Of a stretch of DNA of 64,000 nt, positions 1-10,230 are shown piece after piece. Numbering within the stretch: position 1 is the first letter of the stretch; every line of letters begins with the position of its first letter. Position numbers and translations under genes: made by a program. Source of the DNA: Mytilus galloprovincialis (taxonomy: Eukaryota > Mollusca > Bivalvia > Mytilida > Mytilidae); the NCBI RefSeq assembly GCF_965363235.1, contig NC_134851.1, positions 24,973,847 through 25,037,846 of the forward strand, given 5' to 3'. Below the pieces are notes generated by a model. The model was not told the DNA's origin. It ran no database searches and saw only the letters and a program-made list of their open reading frames with translations.

Positions 1-385
1 AGATCACACTTAACATTTATATACCCACGACATCTATTGCACCTGTCCCAAATCAGGAGCCACTGGCTATTGTATTTTTTGTGTGCCTTTTGATTCTTGT
101 TCGTTTATATGGTTTCGAGTTTAGCATGCCGTCCATTTTCACTGAACTAGCACCAATGTTTTTTTAGAGGCCAGCTGAAGCCCGCCTCCGGGTTTGCGGG
201 AATTTTTCCCTGTGTTTGAATTATTTTGGTGGCCTTTTGTCTGGTGCTTGATCCTTGGTTAGGTTGTTGTCTTTTTGTTGCAAAAAATATATCTTTCGGC
301 GGTTTTGTGTTCTTTGGTCGGGTTGTCTCTTTATCACATTCCCCATTCCCATTCTCAATTCTATTAAATTTTTTCATGTAAAACT
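1..385 (+). repeat. RT-element 3' terminal module, copy 1
   Basis: This shares ordered landmarks with 3320-3620, 6510-6860 and 62880-63150: 'cccaagtcaggagc' (here 'cccaaatcaggagc'), 'ttatcactgaacta', 'ggccagctgaag', 'acattccccatt'. At 3320-3620 the module sits directly downstream of a reverse-transcriptase reading frame, so it looks like the 3' untranslated end of that element. Here the RT part is missing or lies left of the window. An open frame on the opposite strand recurs in several copies and is not taken as a gene. Confidence 0.6.
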
Positions 386-652
386 CTCCGGATAAATTCG
401 AAATACAAATATACTGAAACCTCTACACTTTAACCGTTTTGATGAGTCGTGCATAATACTAGTGATTAACCCATCTACTATAATGTATACAAATGAGGAG
501 GTTTGGTAAAATAACTGTCATATCTTAAATGAAGTGGTTTTCACAGAAGCAAAGCAGAACATCTAGCACATTTGACGTGGCAGCGTATACATCCATCCCA
601 CAACAAAAATACACCTATTGCAGATTTAACAATTTTTTGCTGTTACTGACAG
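386..652. other. No recognised feature
   Basis: AT-rich non-coding sequence. I see no reading frame, repeat landmark or splice-site pair that I can support. Confidence 0.5.
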
Positions 653-842
653 CTAGTTTAAAGCTAAAACAACTAATTTAAAATAGCAAGTATCTAAGAC
701 TGACACATCAATCAGTACACATCCAGCATTTAATGAATATAACTTTAAAACATCATTAACAGTCAGAGAAAAAAAGTGATTTGTACACTGCCACATGTAG
801 GTGTCGACAGATTGTTGTTCCATGAATTGCATATGTGTATAA
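653..842 (-). CDS. Candidate 3'-terminal exon, unknown protein
   Basis: On the minus strand a pyrimidine-rich acceptor ('gattttttcag', AG at 844-843) opens directly into a frame of about 62 codons ending in a stop at 655-653. The predicted tail contains YTHMQFMEQQSVDTYMWQC and later AGCV and DTCYF, giving four cysteines. No family is recognised. The acceptor is good and the frame stays open, but no partner exon or donor is visible nearby, so this may be chance. The phase would be 2: one base completes the incoming codon. Confidence 0.22.
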
Positions 843-1365
843 CTGAAAAAAATCATAGATTTAATTACAGTTTTTAATGGGGGACCTTGTAGAATAAGTC
901 TATTTTAATGATTGATACATTTACCTGGATCGTATCTTAAATTTCTGGCTGAGCAAAACCATACATAAACCAAATGGGATATGCTATTCCGTATGAAAGA
1001 AGTCTTCTATATGTACAACTTAACTTTCTAACCAAATCTCTGTATCTTATAAAAAGATGTAGTAAAGACTTGTTGTGGCATCGAAATTACTGACTAAAAA
1101 ATTTACCAGTATTACATAGATTATACTCATTGAAATTATATATTTTTTTCATTAATACATAGATCACGCACATAGCACAATCTAATATTTATCTTAACTA
1201 GCTTTTTGTTTTTGGTTGCAATTCACGAATGCTTTTTACATACATGCTTCATTATCCTTGCGAATCCACATTCAGTCTACGCTTTTATCGTATGGTGATG
1301 ATGATGGAAGTGTTTAACAACCTTGACTGGATTTACCTCCTTGCACGTTTTTCTCGTGTTTATAG
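843..1365. other. No recognised feature
   Basis: AT-rich sequence with short homopolymer runs. Nothing here can be supported as a gene or a named repeat. Confidence 0.5.
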
Positions 1366-1399
1366 GTACTTGATGTTAAATAGAGAGATTTGAATTGTC

Positions 1400-1427
1400 A
1401 TGGTGAACAAGGTGAAGGCAAAATTCG
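1400..1427 (+). CDS. Candidate first coding exon (9 codons plus 1 base)
   Basis: An ATG at 1400 opens nine codons (MVNKVKAKF) followed by G and a consensus donor GTAAGT at 1428-1433. The leftover base sets phase 1. The exon-like stretch at 1902-1966 starts with the two bases that would complete the codon, after an AG, so the two are compatible in phase across a 474-bp intron. The protein is not recognised. An 'AG' at 1364-1365 upstream could mark the start of a spliced leader or UTR exon. Evidence is splice grammar only. Confidence 0.22.
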
Positions 1428-1901
1428 GTAAGTACTTCAAACAAACAAACAAACTTTATAAAATGTTTTTTTTCCTCTCTTTTATTCCAATATCACAATA
1501 GGGAAGGAGGACATAATCAGTAAATACACAAATATGACGACACTTCCTTATAATAAATATCTAAGACTAAGAGAATTTGTCGGTGAAGAGTTGATACACA
1601 GATATATCATAACATTTTGTCATGGTGAACATAACACTTCATAATTTGTCGATATCAGTAATTTTACTTCATCTTCTTATTAAAACAGAGCCATGTTTTA
1701 AGTATGTATGAATAATGTGTCGCTTGTCGTCTGCATTTGTCAACATCACTTACAGAATGTAAAACAGACGTTGCTGTATGTAGTAACTTTATACTCAAGT
1801 TTACTAAGCTGCATGGGATGCAAGCCCACACTTATATGTTAGTTATAAAGTGACAGAAAACGATCAATAAATCATCAATGTATTTCAGTAAGATACTGCA
1901 G

Positions 1902-1966
1902 AATTTGCTAAAACTTTTTTGTCTGGGTCCTTGGAAGGTTTCGGATCATCTCTGCTTTATTTAAGT
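1902..1966 (+). CDS. Exon-like stretch conserved between duplicated segments
   Basis: After 'gatactgcag' an open stretch reads (G)AA followed by 21 codons beginning FAKTFLSGSLEGFG, then ends at AGT before the donor GTAAGT (1967-1972). The phase fits the candidate exon at 1400-1427. The paralogous copy at 8564-8626 keeps LAKTFLSGSW and the same donor, but is two bases shorter and loses the frame. Conservation of both reading frame start and donor is why it is listed. The family is unknown. Confidence 0.25.
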
Positions 1967-2242
1967 GTAAGTAGGAAACGAACAGCGATTTTAATTATAA
2001 TTTCCGCTAAATAAAACAAAAAAATAGAAAGTTCATGCGAGATAAATTGGACTATATTAACTGCCAAAAAACAGTCTCTTGATGTGAAAATTAATTTCAA
2101 ACTGCTCTACGTTTCGGTGAAAATTTTGTCTTTTTACGAGTAAGTAAAACACGAAATGATGCATGATTTCAAAGTGAAAGTAATGTGTTCTCTAAAAGAT
2201 AACATCAAGGATAATCTTGACGACAGAAGTATTATTTCATTT

Positions 2243-3090
2243 AATAGAAAATGTTGTTTTAAGTTCTCATTGTATACAGGAGCAGTTCAACGAGTTTCTT
2301 AGTTGGAATTCCAATGGGGACTATCTGTGCACCACTTAATGCGGATCTGTTTTTGTATTGTTATGAATTACAATTTATGACTAAAATTAGCAAAGACCCA
2401 TTGAAACAACATTTGATACCAAATTTAACAATACTTTTAGATATTTGGATGATCTATTGGCTCTCAAGGATGACGACTTCAGTATGTATACTAAAGAAAT
2501 TTATCCTGTTGAACTAACTTTAAATAAAGCTAATACTAACAATGACCACTGCCCTGTCCTCGATCTTGATACCTGTATCAGTAACGGGAAGCTTGATACA
2601 AAAATTTATGATAAAAGAGATGATTTGTCTTTTCCTATCGTTAATTATCCATTTTTAGATGGTGACATTCCATTGTCACCATCTTATGGTGTTTATATAT
2701 CTCAACGTGTACGATTCGCTCGTGTTTGTAATAACGTATTAGATTTTAGCGAGGGAAATTTATGTATTACTGAAAAATTATTACACCAGGGTTTGCGATA
2801 TCACAAACTAGTCAAAACATGTACTAAATTTTATCATCGGTATAAGGAAATAATTCGTAAATATAACTCAACATGCAGACATCTTATATGTTCAGGTATT
2901 TCACATCCAATCTTTTATGGTAATATTCTTAACGAAGCTCAAACATGTCAGTATTCACCTCAAAAAGCTTACAAAACCTTTAAACAGACTTATTAAGAAG
3001 GGATATAGTTACGATACTGTCAGGTCATTAAATTCATATTTTGGCTTAAATATTGATATTGAGGGATTGTGCCTGATATTCATATGATGA
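2243..3090 (+). pseudogene. Reverse transcriptase remnant (possibly Penelope-like)
   Basis: Three frame segments together give an RT. About 2310-2430 carries the GIPMGTICAPLNADLFLYCYE motif typical of the finger-palm region. A frame change near 2430 leads to a long segment up to 2996 with the catalytic YLDD (about 2442), then KIYDKRDD, FPIVNYPFLDGDIP and YGVYISQ. A further frame change near 2965 continues as LIKKGYSYDTV to about 3090. RT of this kind polymerises cDNA from element RNA. At least two frameshifts show it is dead. Upstream, SIISFNRK and LYTGAVQRVS (about 2228-2300) belong to the same protein and recur in the copy at 8742-9090. The YLDD and KLYDKRDD-like text resembles atypical RTs I associate with Penelope-like elements, but clade assignment is tentative. 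Confidence 0.65.
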
Positions 3091-3640
3091 AGACATAATC
3101 TTTCAATCAGTTTAATTGAGGTTCCGGAGCTGGCATGTCAGTTCACTGCTAGTAGTCTGTTGTTATTTATGTATTATTGTCATTTTGTTTTTTTTTCTTT
3201 TGTTACATCTCCTGACATCAGACTCGGACTTTTGAACTGAATTTTAATGTGCGTACTGTTATGCGTTTACTTTTCTACATTGGCTAGAGGTATAAGGAGA
3301 GGGTTGAGATCTCAAAAACATGTTTAGCCCCGCCGCAAATTTGCGCCTGTTCCAAGTCAGGAGCTTCTGGCCTTTGTTAGTCTTTTATGATTTTTAATTT
3401 TAGTTTCTTGTGTATAATTCGGAGTTTACTATGACGCCCATTATCACTGAACTAGTAAACATATGTTTAAGGGGCCAGCTGGAGGACGCCTCCAGGTGCG
3501 GAAGTGTCTCGCTACATTGAAAACCCATTGGTGGACTTCGGCTGTTGTCTGCCTTATGGTCGGGTTGTTTTCGGTTTGACACATTCCCCATTTCCTTTCC
3601 TAATTTTACTTGGTGCATTGTACTACCGTAAGTTTTTTTA
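3091..3640 (+). repeat. 3' untranslated end of the RT element
   Basis: Directly follows the RT remnant. It contains the terminal module seen alone elsewhere (copies at 1-385, 6510-6860, 17195-17470 minus, 62880-63150) plus a proximal part ('cccgccgcaaatttgcgcctgt', about 3329) that reappears on the minus strand at 28795-28885. This is the only copy in the window where the module is joined to RT coding sequence, so it identifies the orphan modules as 3' ends or derived non-autonomous elements. Confidence 0.6.
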
Positions 3641-3839
3641 AGTGTGATGATATTGGCATCATGTCTTACAACTGTTAAAAGGTACTACTAATATAATGTA
3701 CAGGACCTTTATGTTGTTAGTTTCAAAGGGATAGGTTGTAGTTAGAATCTTAGCTTTAATATCAACAGTAAAATCATTCTCGTCTGTGCTGATTGTCACT
3801 TTACACTTGCAATACTTTGTTTTAAAAAAGAGTAGCGAT

Positions 3840-4030
3840 TAATCTATAACAAAGATATGATTGCAAATGAGACAACTCTGCACAAGAGACCAAATGAAAC
3901 AGAAATTAACAACTATAGGTCACCGCATGGCTATTTAACAATGAGCAAAGCCGATACTGCTAGTCAGCTACAATGCCCCTAAATTATAAATGTAAAATAA
4001 TTCAAACGATAAATCAAACGGACTTATTCA
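3840..4030 (-). repeat. 'GGCCGTACGG' interspersed repeat, copy in segment A
   Basis: The minus-strand form of a family whose landmarks are 'tgtctcattggcaatcataccacatctt', 'gaaggccgtacgg' and 'agctgactat..gg'. Landmarks here are 'tatgattgcaaatgagacaactct' and 'aacaatgagcaaagcc'. The paralogous position in segment B lacks it, so it inserted after the duplication. Other copies: 6890-7050, 18120-18400, 28545-28780, 31965-32070, 60530-60690. Confidence 0.5.
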
Positions 4031-4431
4031 TGTATAAGTCATTTAGTTCATAGCGTATTGTATTAAGGAGTGAAATAAAAATATGAATAAATAATATGTA
4101 TTTTCAACTTTAAAGAAAAAAAATATACACAATTTCCCATTATATCAAGCATATCCCATCTTTGTAGGCATTTGCACGGCTCCTTGCTCATGTTGATTTG
4201 CAAAACGTTTTGAAATGACTAATTATCGAATGTTTTTGATTTGCATATAGATGCAATTTTCCATCAAACGTTGCGTCAATGAATAAATTAATAGATCTAT
4301 CAATCAGATCGGTTTGATTGAATTTGCTTCTTGAAACGAGTTTTTGTCTCACTCTATACACATGCTATATGGTGAAGGCAATGGGAAATCACTGCGTTTG
4401 GGTTCCTTCATAAATATCAAGTTATCATTCC

Positions 4432-5039
4432 TTAAGGAAGATGGGGTGTCTAAATTATAATTCATAGAATTTTTTAATAATTTGCTAAAAAAATACTATG
4501 CTTTTTAATTGTTTTTTATAAAAAGAATGGGTAGCGGGGTTATTTTCACGCTACATGGTATTCAAAATTGACAAATTTTGTATAGGTAATGCATGGAAAA
4601 CCCAATTTTCTGCAATAAAGCATAAACTACACCATAGAATTTTGAGATAATATATGAGAAGATAGCTTTAATAGCATGCTTTCATTTAAGAAAAAGAAAA
4701 AAAGGGTCACCGGACAGGTTTTCTTGCTACATTATAAAATAGGTAAATTCCTAACACGTTCTATTGTAAAAGTACCTTAATCTAAATTATCTGCCCTGTC
4801 ATTTGAGTTGCCTCCCCTTAGATGGAAAATTTTAAAAATTTAATCAAACAAATGTATTCTGTTATTTTGTAAAAACAACCATAAATATGATAAAACATGT
4901 CATTTTCTATACTGAAATGAAAGTTCTAACACATGACTTACCTGCAACTCTAAAAATTTGCACATTTTATTAAAGATCTAGACCTTGTTTTCTGGTATTT
5001 CCAAATCCAAGATGGAGGAAGACACCCTTCCTACCTTAA
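4432..5039. mobile_element. 600-bp TTAA-flanked non-autonomous DNA element (piggyBac/Kolobok type)
   Basis: The element runs 4436-5035 between two TTAA sites (4432-4435 and 5036-5039). The ends are inverted: 'ggaagatggggtgtct' at the left and the complement of 'agacacccttcctacc' at the right. The paralogous segment B has the empty site at about 10343 ('cattccttaaaggttt') with a single TTAA, which is direct evidence of insertion with TTAA duplication. There is no transposase frame, so it must have been moved in trans. TTAA targeting is known for piggyBac and Kolobok; which one applies here is unresolved. Confidence 0.65.
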
Positions 5040-6504
5040 ATGTTTTCAAATTGATAGAAAGGTTTTTCATTTTCTGTTATTCCGTTTAGATATTCTCTTC
5101 TTTTAAATTGAAATGCAATTACTAACCCTCATTTTGTAGGTTTTGTTTCAACTTCCTATTAAACCGTTCAAACAATTTCTTTTTTCAAATGAAATGCAAA
5201 TACAAAGCCTCATTTTGTTCGACATTTTCTCTCAAACATCCCACATGTTTAATAAAAAAAAAAAAATTATAACAATATTAGTCTTTTATATTGCTTTTGC
5301 AAATGTCATTCAATCATATTTTAATTACTCATCGTAAATTGTCTTCGTTAGTGCGTCTTTACTGATTCGTTTTGCAACGTTGTAATTTTGTAGCAGTTAC
5401 GTTTTTGTAATGGTATTTTTAAATGGAAAAATAAACAACATATTAAGTGAATGTAAACTCTTAATGATTTGCAATACTTTATCGAACTAAGGATACCTTG
5501 TATGATTGTCAACGATGTTTATATCCACCAATGTTTACAAGACATGGATAAAAGCAAAAATAGGCCAAAGCATTCCGGTGGCGTACGGCATATACAAATG
5601 ATAAATACCCATACCGTCTAGTTTGCTTCGTATAAAATAATTTTAATGAGTTGAACGTCTCGAATTAAAATGTATCCGTTCGAGTTATTTCGATAATAAA
5701 AATATTTCTCTTTGACTTGCTATCAATAATAGTGTGAACTTAAATCAGGTAGTCTATATCATGCTTTAAACACCATTTTGTATGTTTTGTCGATAGAAAC
5801 ATATGTTCTGATGTTATGTCTCGCCATGAAGTACGGTTTATAGGATTTTCAAACTAAAGACTTTTACCATTGTTTTATCAGTTTTTATAGTTGAGTGTCG
5901 TTTAATCTTTGAATTTACTTGTGGCGTCCTAATCCCAATTGAGATATGTTGAACAAGTGTGGATTCTTGTACGACTGTCATACAAGTGAGACGTTTAGCT
6001 AGCTATACAACCAGGTTTAGTTCGCCTCTTTCAACATCGAAAATGTATATACCAAGTCAAGATTATGACAGTAGATATCAATTCGTTTGATGTGATTGAA
6101 CTTTTGAATTTGCCATTAGATTAGGAACCTTCCGTTTTAAATTTCTTTGGATTTCGCAAATCGGTGCACCCTGTATCGATTCTTTTGGAATTCACGATTC
6201 ACCCAGGTTTTGTGTGTTACTGTGCCTTAATTTTTCTCAATCGATTAATGAGATTTAAATATCGATATACTACTGTTGCTTAAATTTAAAAAAAGGAATA
6301 TTCATCAACAATACAACTGTTCTTTAATTTGGATTCCAATAGTTTTAAAAACTGCATGCAACAATACATCTGTAAGGAACGCTATCAAACCTCGTTATTC
6401 TCTAATTTATCACAATCGACACTGATGTATTCAGCAAAATTTAATTATATTACTACAAAACGTATAGGCGTTAATCATTAGCACTTCATGTCAGTTTTTT
6501 TACC

Positions 6505-6860
6505 CTGACTAGATAAAGAATGTTTAATCCCTCCGCGTTTTTGCGTCTGTCCCAAGTCAGGAGCATCTGGTCTTTGTTTGTCTTGTATGTTTTTTAATTT
6601 AGTTTCTTGTGTATATTTCGGAGTTTGTTTGACTTTCATTATCACTGAACAAGTATACATTTTTGTTTATGGACCAGTAACGCCTCCAGGGGCGGGAGTT
6701 TCTTGCTGCATTGAAAACCCATTAGTGGCCTTCGGCTGTTGTCAGCTCTTTGTTCGGGTTGTGGTCTCTTTGACCCATTCCCCTTTTCCATTCTCAATTT
6801 TGTTCATTGTTGCATTTAGAAAACCTTGTCTCTCGAGAATCAGGATCCTGTAACTAGGTG
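6505..6860 (+). repeat. RT-element 3' terminal module, copy 3
   Basis: Has 'cccaagtcaggagcatctgg', 'attatcactgaacaag', 'ggaccagtaacgcctccagg' and 'gacccattcccctt'. It begins right where homology between segments A and B ends, so it may mark the duplication edge or have inserted there. Confidence 0.6.
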
Positions 6861-6889
6861 GTTTTCGTTGGATGATTGCGGTCATATTT

Positions 6890-7060
6890 GTTTTTTGTTC
6901 ATTGTTTTGTTAAAAACAAGGCCGTAACTTTTTGTTATTTATTATGTTGTAGTCTTTAATAACCGACTATACGGCATTGGATTTTCTCATTCATGAAGGC
7001 CGTACGGTTGCCTATTATTGCTTGCACCCCTAAGCAATATGCGGTGACATCAGTTGACTA
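6890..7060 (+). repeat. 'GGCCGTACGG' interspersed repeat
   Basis: Landmarks 'taaccgactatacggcattgg', 'catgaaggccgtacggttgcctattattgcttgc'-type text and 'aacaaggccgtaac' identify a diverged copy, partly overlapping the lead-in to the CXC remnant. Confidence 0.4.
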
Positions 7061-7089
7061 TAAATACAGTTAAAATTCGTATAAAGATT

Positions 7090-7433
7090 CCGCTATATGA
7101 ATCAGTATTTTCACAACGTGCTTTGTGGCTTAGCAAAGTTTTGGTGTTTGCAAACTTGGACAACCACGATAATGACTCACCATGTGACTTTGGTTCAAAA
7201 AGTGTGCAAAATGACAATTGGAGCCAGTTTTCTTTGAAGGACAGACGGCATTAGACATCCTATAAGATATTATTTGTCCGTGTATAAGAAGAACAATCAT
7301 GACAGGAAGCATGTGTTTGCAAAGAACATGGTCTTCTTTGTACTGATTTATGGTTTTGTCAAAATGTAGGTAGTTGCAACAATGGCCAGGCCGTATCAGC
7401 CGACGCTTCTGATGACAGAGATGAATTATCATG
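7090..7433 (+). pseudogene. Remnant of a Cys-rich (CXC/tesmin-like) C-terminal region
   Basis: In frame 1, 7054-7254 ends with NLDNHDNDSPCDFGSKSVQ, NDNWSQFSLKDRRH and a stop. In a shifted frame the same DNA reads PVFFEGQTALDIL, stop, DIICPC. Back in frame 1 from 7312 it reads CVCKEHGLLCTDLWFCQNVG then SCNNG and an acidic tail ending at TGA (7431-7433). The C-x-C-x6-C-x5-C-x5-C pattern resembles CXC-type zinc-binding tails known from tesmin/TSO1-like proteins, and I recall bivalve hypothetical proteins with PSP-x-FGW, NW-P-FFEG and a C-rich tail. Several stops and frame changes show that it no longer encodes a protein. Function unknown. Confidence 0.35.
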
Positions 7434-8139
7434 AACTTTGTTTTTAACTTTATTTTGAATTTTTCAACGGTTCATTTTGTACGGAAACAATAATGTCTTA
7501 CTATTTATATTTGTTATATGACACGCTTTCACTCATTGCAGTAATGTCGACTAAAAATTAAAATCGCATCATCGGACAAGTCATCATTCATTGGGACAGT
7601 TGACATTCATTTTTAGAAAATTCAGTGACATGACGAATCCCGGAAAACTTAAACAAAAATTAACATGACTGCAAATTTTGTCTGATTTATCAACAAACCA
7701 TTTCGATGTTCTTTCGAACACTTATATTCTAAAGTATTCCAGAATGCTATTTGTCTCGTTCAAATATCAAGGTATTATGTTACTGTAAATTATTTAATGG
7801 GTTTGGAAAAGTTTTGACGTCATTTGCAAATATCGACAAACATCTAGTATGAACTTATGTGTTGTTACCTAATACTACTTATATAATTTATTTCATTTGT
7901 TATCAATTCTGTAAAATATCATGTTTTTTTTTCTGCAGATGAAAATAGGAAATTTTTAAATGAGGAACTTTGATCTTGATTTACGGCAAGATTGTACCGG
8001 CGTTTATATTTACGACGCATATTTTCAAAAAGGACACGATTTCAGCTTTCCAATGAGCTTTTATAATGCCATGAGATAGTTAGCTTATTGAAATTTCTGA
8101 AAAATTGTCCTCTCCGCCGCTCCACTATATTAAAAAAAA
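7434..8139. other. No recognised feature
   Basis: AT-rich spacer between the CXC remnant and segment B. I see no coherent reading frame or repeat landmark. Confidence 0.45.
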
Positions 8140-8309
8140 TTGTCATAGTGAACGTAACACTGCATGTTTGTCAACATCAGTAGTTAAACGTCATATTGCT
8201 ATTAGAACAGAGCTATGCTATTAAAGTATGTATGTAGGATGTGTCGCTTGTCGTCTGCATTTGTCACAATCCCCGACAGAATATTTCTGTATAAAGTAAC
8301 CTTATATAA

Positions 8310-8460
8310 ATGGGGAATGTGTCAAAGAGACCACAACCCGAACAAAGAGCAGACATTTTAATGCGTTTCCCTCGGTTTAAGTTTGTTGCCCCGATTTAGT
8401 TTTTTGTCCATGGATTTATGAGTTTTGAATAGCGGTATACTACTGTTTCCTTATATTCAA
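8310..8460 (-). repeat. Composite insertion: end of RT 3' module plus 'AAAGGCAACAG' family end
   Basis: Reads 'aatggggaatgtgtcaaaga' (the minus-strand end of the RT 3' module) running into 'ttttgtccatggatttatgag' and 'cggtatactactgtttcc', the complement of the family at 44338 and 52553. Absent from segment A at the corresponding place (about 1790). Confidence 0.5.
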
Positions 8461-8741
8461 TTTCACTTAGCTGCATGGGATGCGAGCCTACACTTATATG
8501 TTAGTTATGAAGTGAGAGGAAACGATAGATAAATCATAGATATATTTCATTGCCAAGTTAAAGAACTTGCTAAAACCTTTTTGTCTGGGTCCTGGAACGG
8601 TTTAGTTAAATTATGTTTATTTAAGTGTAAGTAGTTAAAGAACAATGATTTAAGTTATGATTTATAATGGATGAAAACCTGGAAGTTTGCGAAAGGTTAA
8701 TTGGGCTACACGAAACCTAGCAAGAAACTATCTCTAAATAT

Positions 8742-9215
8742 ATGAAAAAAAAATTAAAACTACACTACGTTTGGTTGAAAAAAAAGGCTTTTATTTTGTC
8801 TTTTTACAATGTTTATGTAAAACACGAAATGCTGCAGGCTTCAAATGTGAACCTCAAATATATAACATTATTGATAAACTTGACGAAAGTAGTATTATTT
8901 CATTTAATGGACAATTATGTTTTATGTTATCATTGTATATACCAGCAGTTCAGAGAGTTCCTTTGTAAATTGTACTACCGTAAGATTCATCACTCAAGAA
9001 ATTTTACGGTCGCCATCATGAGCTGATTGGCCATTATGACAAAAGTGTGTCAGAAATCATATCTGATATTCTTCCTCAGTCATAATAACCTTCCATCATT
9101 ACCGAACTGAACAAAGAAATAACACGGCGGGTGACGTATACGGCGCAAGAAATTATTACCCTTCCGGAGCACCTGATTTCACTCCCGGTTTTTAGTGGAG
9201 TTTGTGTTGTTTCTA
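8742..9215 (+). pseudogene. Second reverse-transcriptase remnant with 3' flank
   Basis: In one frame the text FKCEPQIYNIIDKLDESSI continues to SFNGQLCFMLSLYIPAVQRV before a stop at about 8968. After a gap, a shifted frame at about 8998 gives FYGRHHELIGHYDKSVSEI and ISDIL, a C-terminal segment known from the same RT type. The DNA after it ('cacggcgggtgacg', 'cttccggagcacctga') is the usual downstream region, seen also at 21700-21760. The catalytic core is deleted, so it is inactive. Confidence 0.5.
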
Positions 9216-9689
9216 ATTTATTATTTATAACTGTGGATGTAAATGTCCTTTGTTTTTTTTAGTCTTTTTTTACTCCTTGGTTTTGATTGTTATTGTCTTA
9301 TTAGTGTGATAATATTTACATCATTTCTTACAAATATCAAAAAGTAATACTACTATATCATGTATAATATACAGGACCGTTATTTTGTTAATGGGCTTTT
9401 AAAGGGATAGATTGTAGTTAGAATGTTAGATTTTAAAAATATAAACAGTAAAATATTTCTTTTCTCGTTACAGGAATATTGTTGGTATGTGTGTTGATTG
9501 TCACTTTAATTGCTTCTGTATTTTAATACATTGTAGGTACTTTCGTTTATAAAATTCAACAAATTTTACGGCTGAATCCAAAGAAATGTATAAATAAAAC
9601 ATAGAAAAGCATGGTTACCCTCATAAAGCAGATCCAACTACCAATGTGATACTCGTGTACTCTAGACAAGCGCTTTATCTACAAGACCT

Positions 9690-9830
9690 GGCCTTGCGGT
9701 CATAAAACTTTCGAGTCAGTTTTTGGTACTCGTACTAAAAAATTAACCAATCAAAATGCTGGATTTTATGTTTCGAGCATGATTTTTGTGCTCCAAGCAC
9801 TGAGCAAAGTGTTATGACTTCAACCCCTGG
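9690..9830. repeat. Small inverted-repeat element in segment B
   Basis: The ends pair imperfectly: 'ggtcataaaactttcgag' near 9698 against the complement of 'gcaaagtgttatgacttc' near 9805-9822. Absent from segment A, so probably a MITE of about 130 bp. No clear target duplication. Confidence 0.35.
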
Positions 9831-10079
9831 TATTCTGTATTGGGTAATCATTGTTGTATTTTTGTTCATTTCAAACCTTTTATCACGATGTCTTAAGTAC
9901 AATAGTTAGTTTTTAAATATTAGCTGTTAAATTCATTTAGGTCATAACATATTATACTAAGATGTGCCAGGTAAGAAATGATTTTTTTTAATATAATATA
10001 TAATAACACCAGATATCCATTTTATACCTTTATTTTCATTTACAAGGGTCCTTGCTCTTGTTGGTTGCAAAATGTTTTG

Positions 10080-10230
10080 AAAGAGGGGCGAAAGATACAA
10101 GAGGGACAGTCCAACTTATAGATCGAAAATAAACTGACAACGCCATGGCTAAAAATTAAAAAAAGACAAACAGACAAATAATATTACACATGACACACCA
10201 TAGAAAACTAAAGACTTGACGAATCCCTTC
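10080..10230 (-). repeat. 'AGCCATGGCGTTGTCAG' repeat (RT-element flank), minus copy
   Basis: The complement of a family with 'tttagccatggcgttgtcagt', 'gatttatgagtttgactgt', 'tttcgtccc'. Here it reads 'gaggggcgaaagatacaaga', 'ctgacaacgccatggct', 'catagaaaactaaaga'. Other copies: 21730-21870 (+), 27838-28060 (-), 30245-30400 (-), 49861-49985 (-), and one split in two by the element at 56098-61509. It probably belongs to the 3' region of the RT element, because it follows the same downstream text at 21700. Confidence 0.55.

Larger units (their letters stand above)
1605..6475 (+). repeat. Segmental duplication, copy A
   Basis: Collinear with 8140-11700 through many shared landmarks in the same order: 'gtgtcgcttgtcgtctgcatt' (about 1717 and 8239), 'tttttgtctgggtcc' (1916 and 8578), 'agggatag.ttgtagttagaat' (about 3729 and 9404), 'tttgcaacgttgtaatttt' (5370 and 10609), 'gtcaacgatgt' (5508 and 10730), 'cgtacgactgtcatacaagtgag'-type text (about 5970 and 11138). 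Divergence is moderate and each copy has private insertions. It may be a genomic duplication or two copies of one large element. Confidence 0.7.

Noticed and set aside
3400..3618. Minus-strand open frame with MGNVSNRKQPDH-like text, similar to frames at 147-377 and (other orientation) 17207-17392
   Set aside because: It recurs because each lies antisense to the same RT-element 3' module. The similarity reflects repeat identity, not a protein family.
4930..4945. Excellent minus-strand splice donor (GCAG|GTAAGT)
   Set aside because: It lies inside the TTAA element, with no open frame leading to it.
9961..9975. Donor-like CCAG|GTAAGAAAT in segment B after a 31-nt open stretch
   Set aside because: The paralogous position in A has neither the donor nor the frame.
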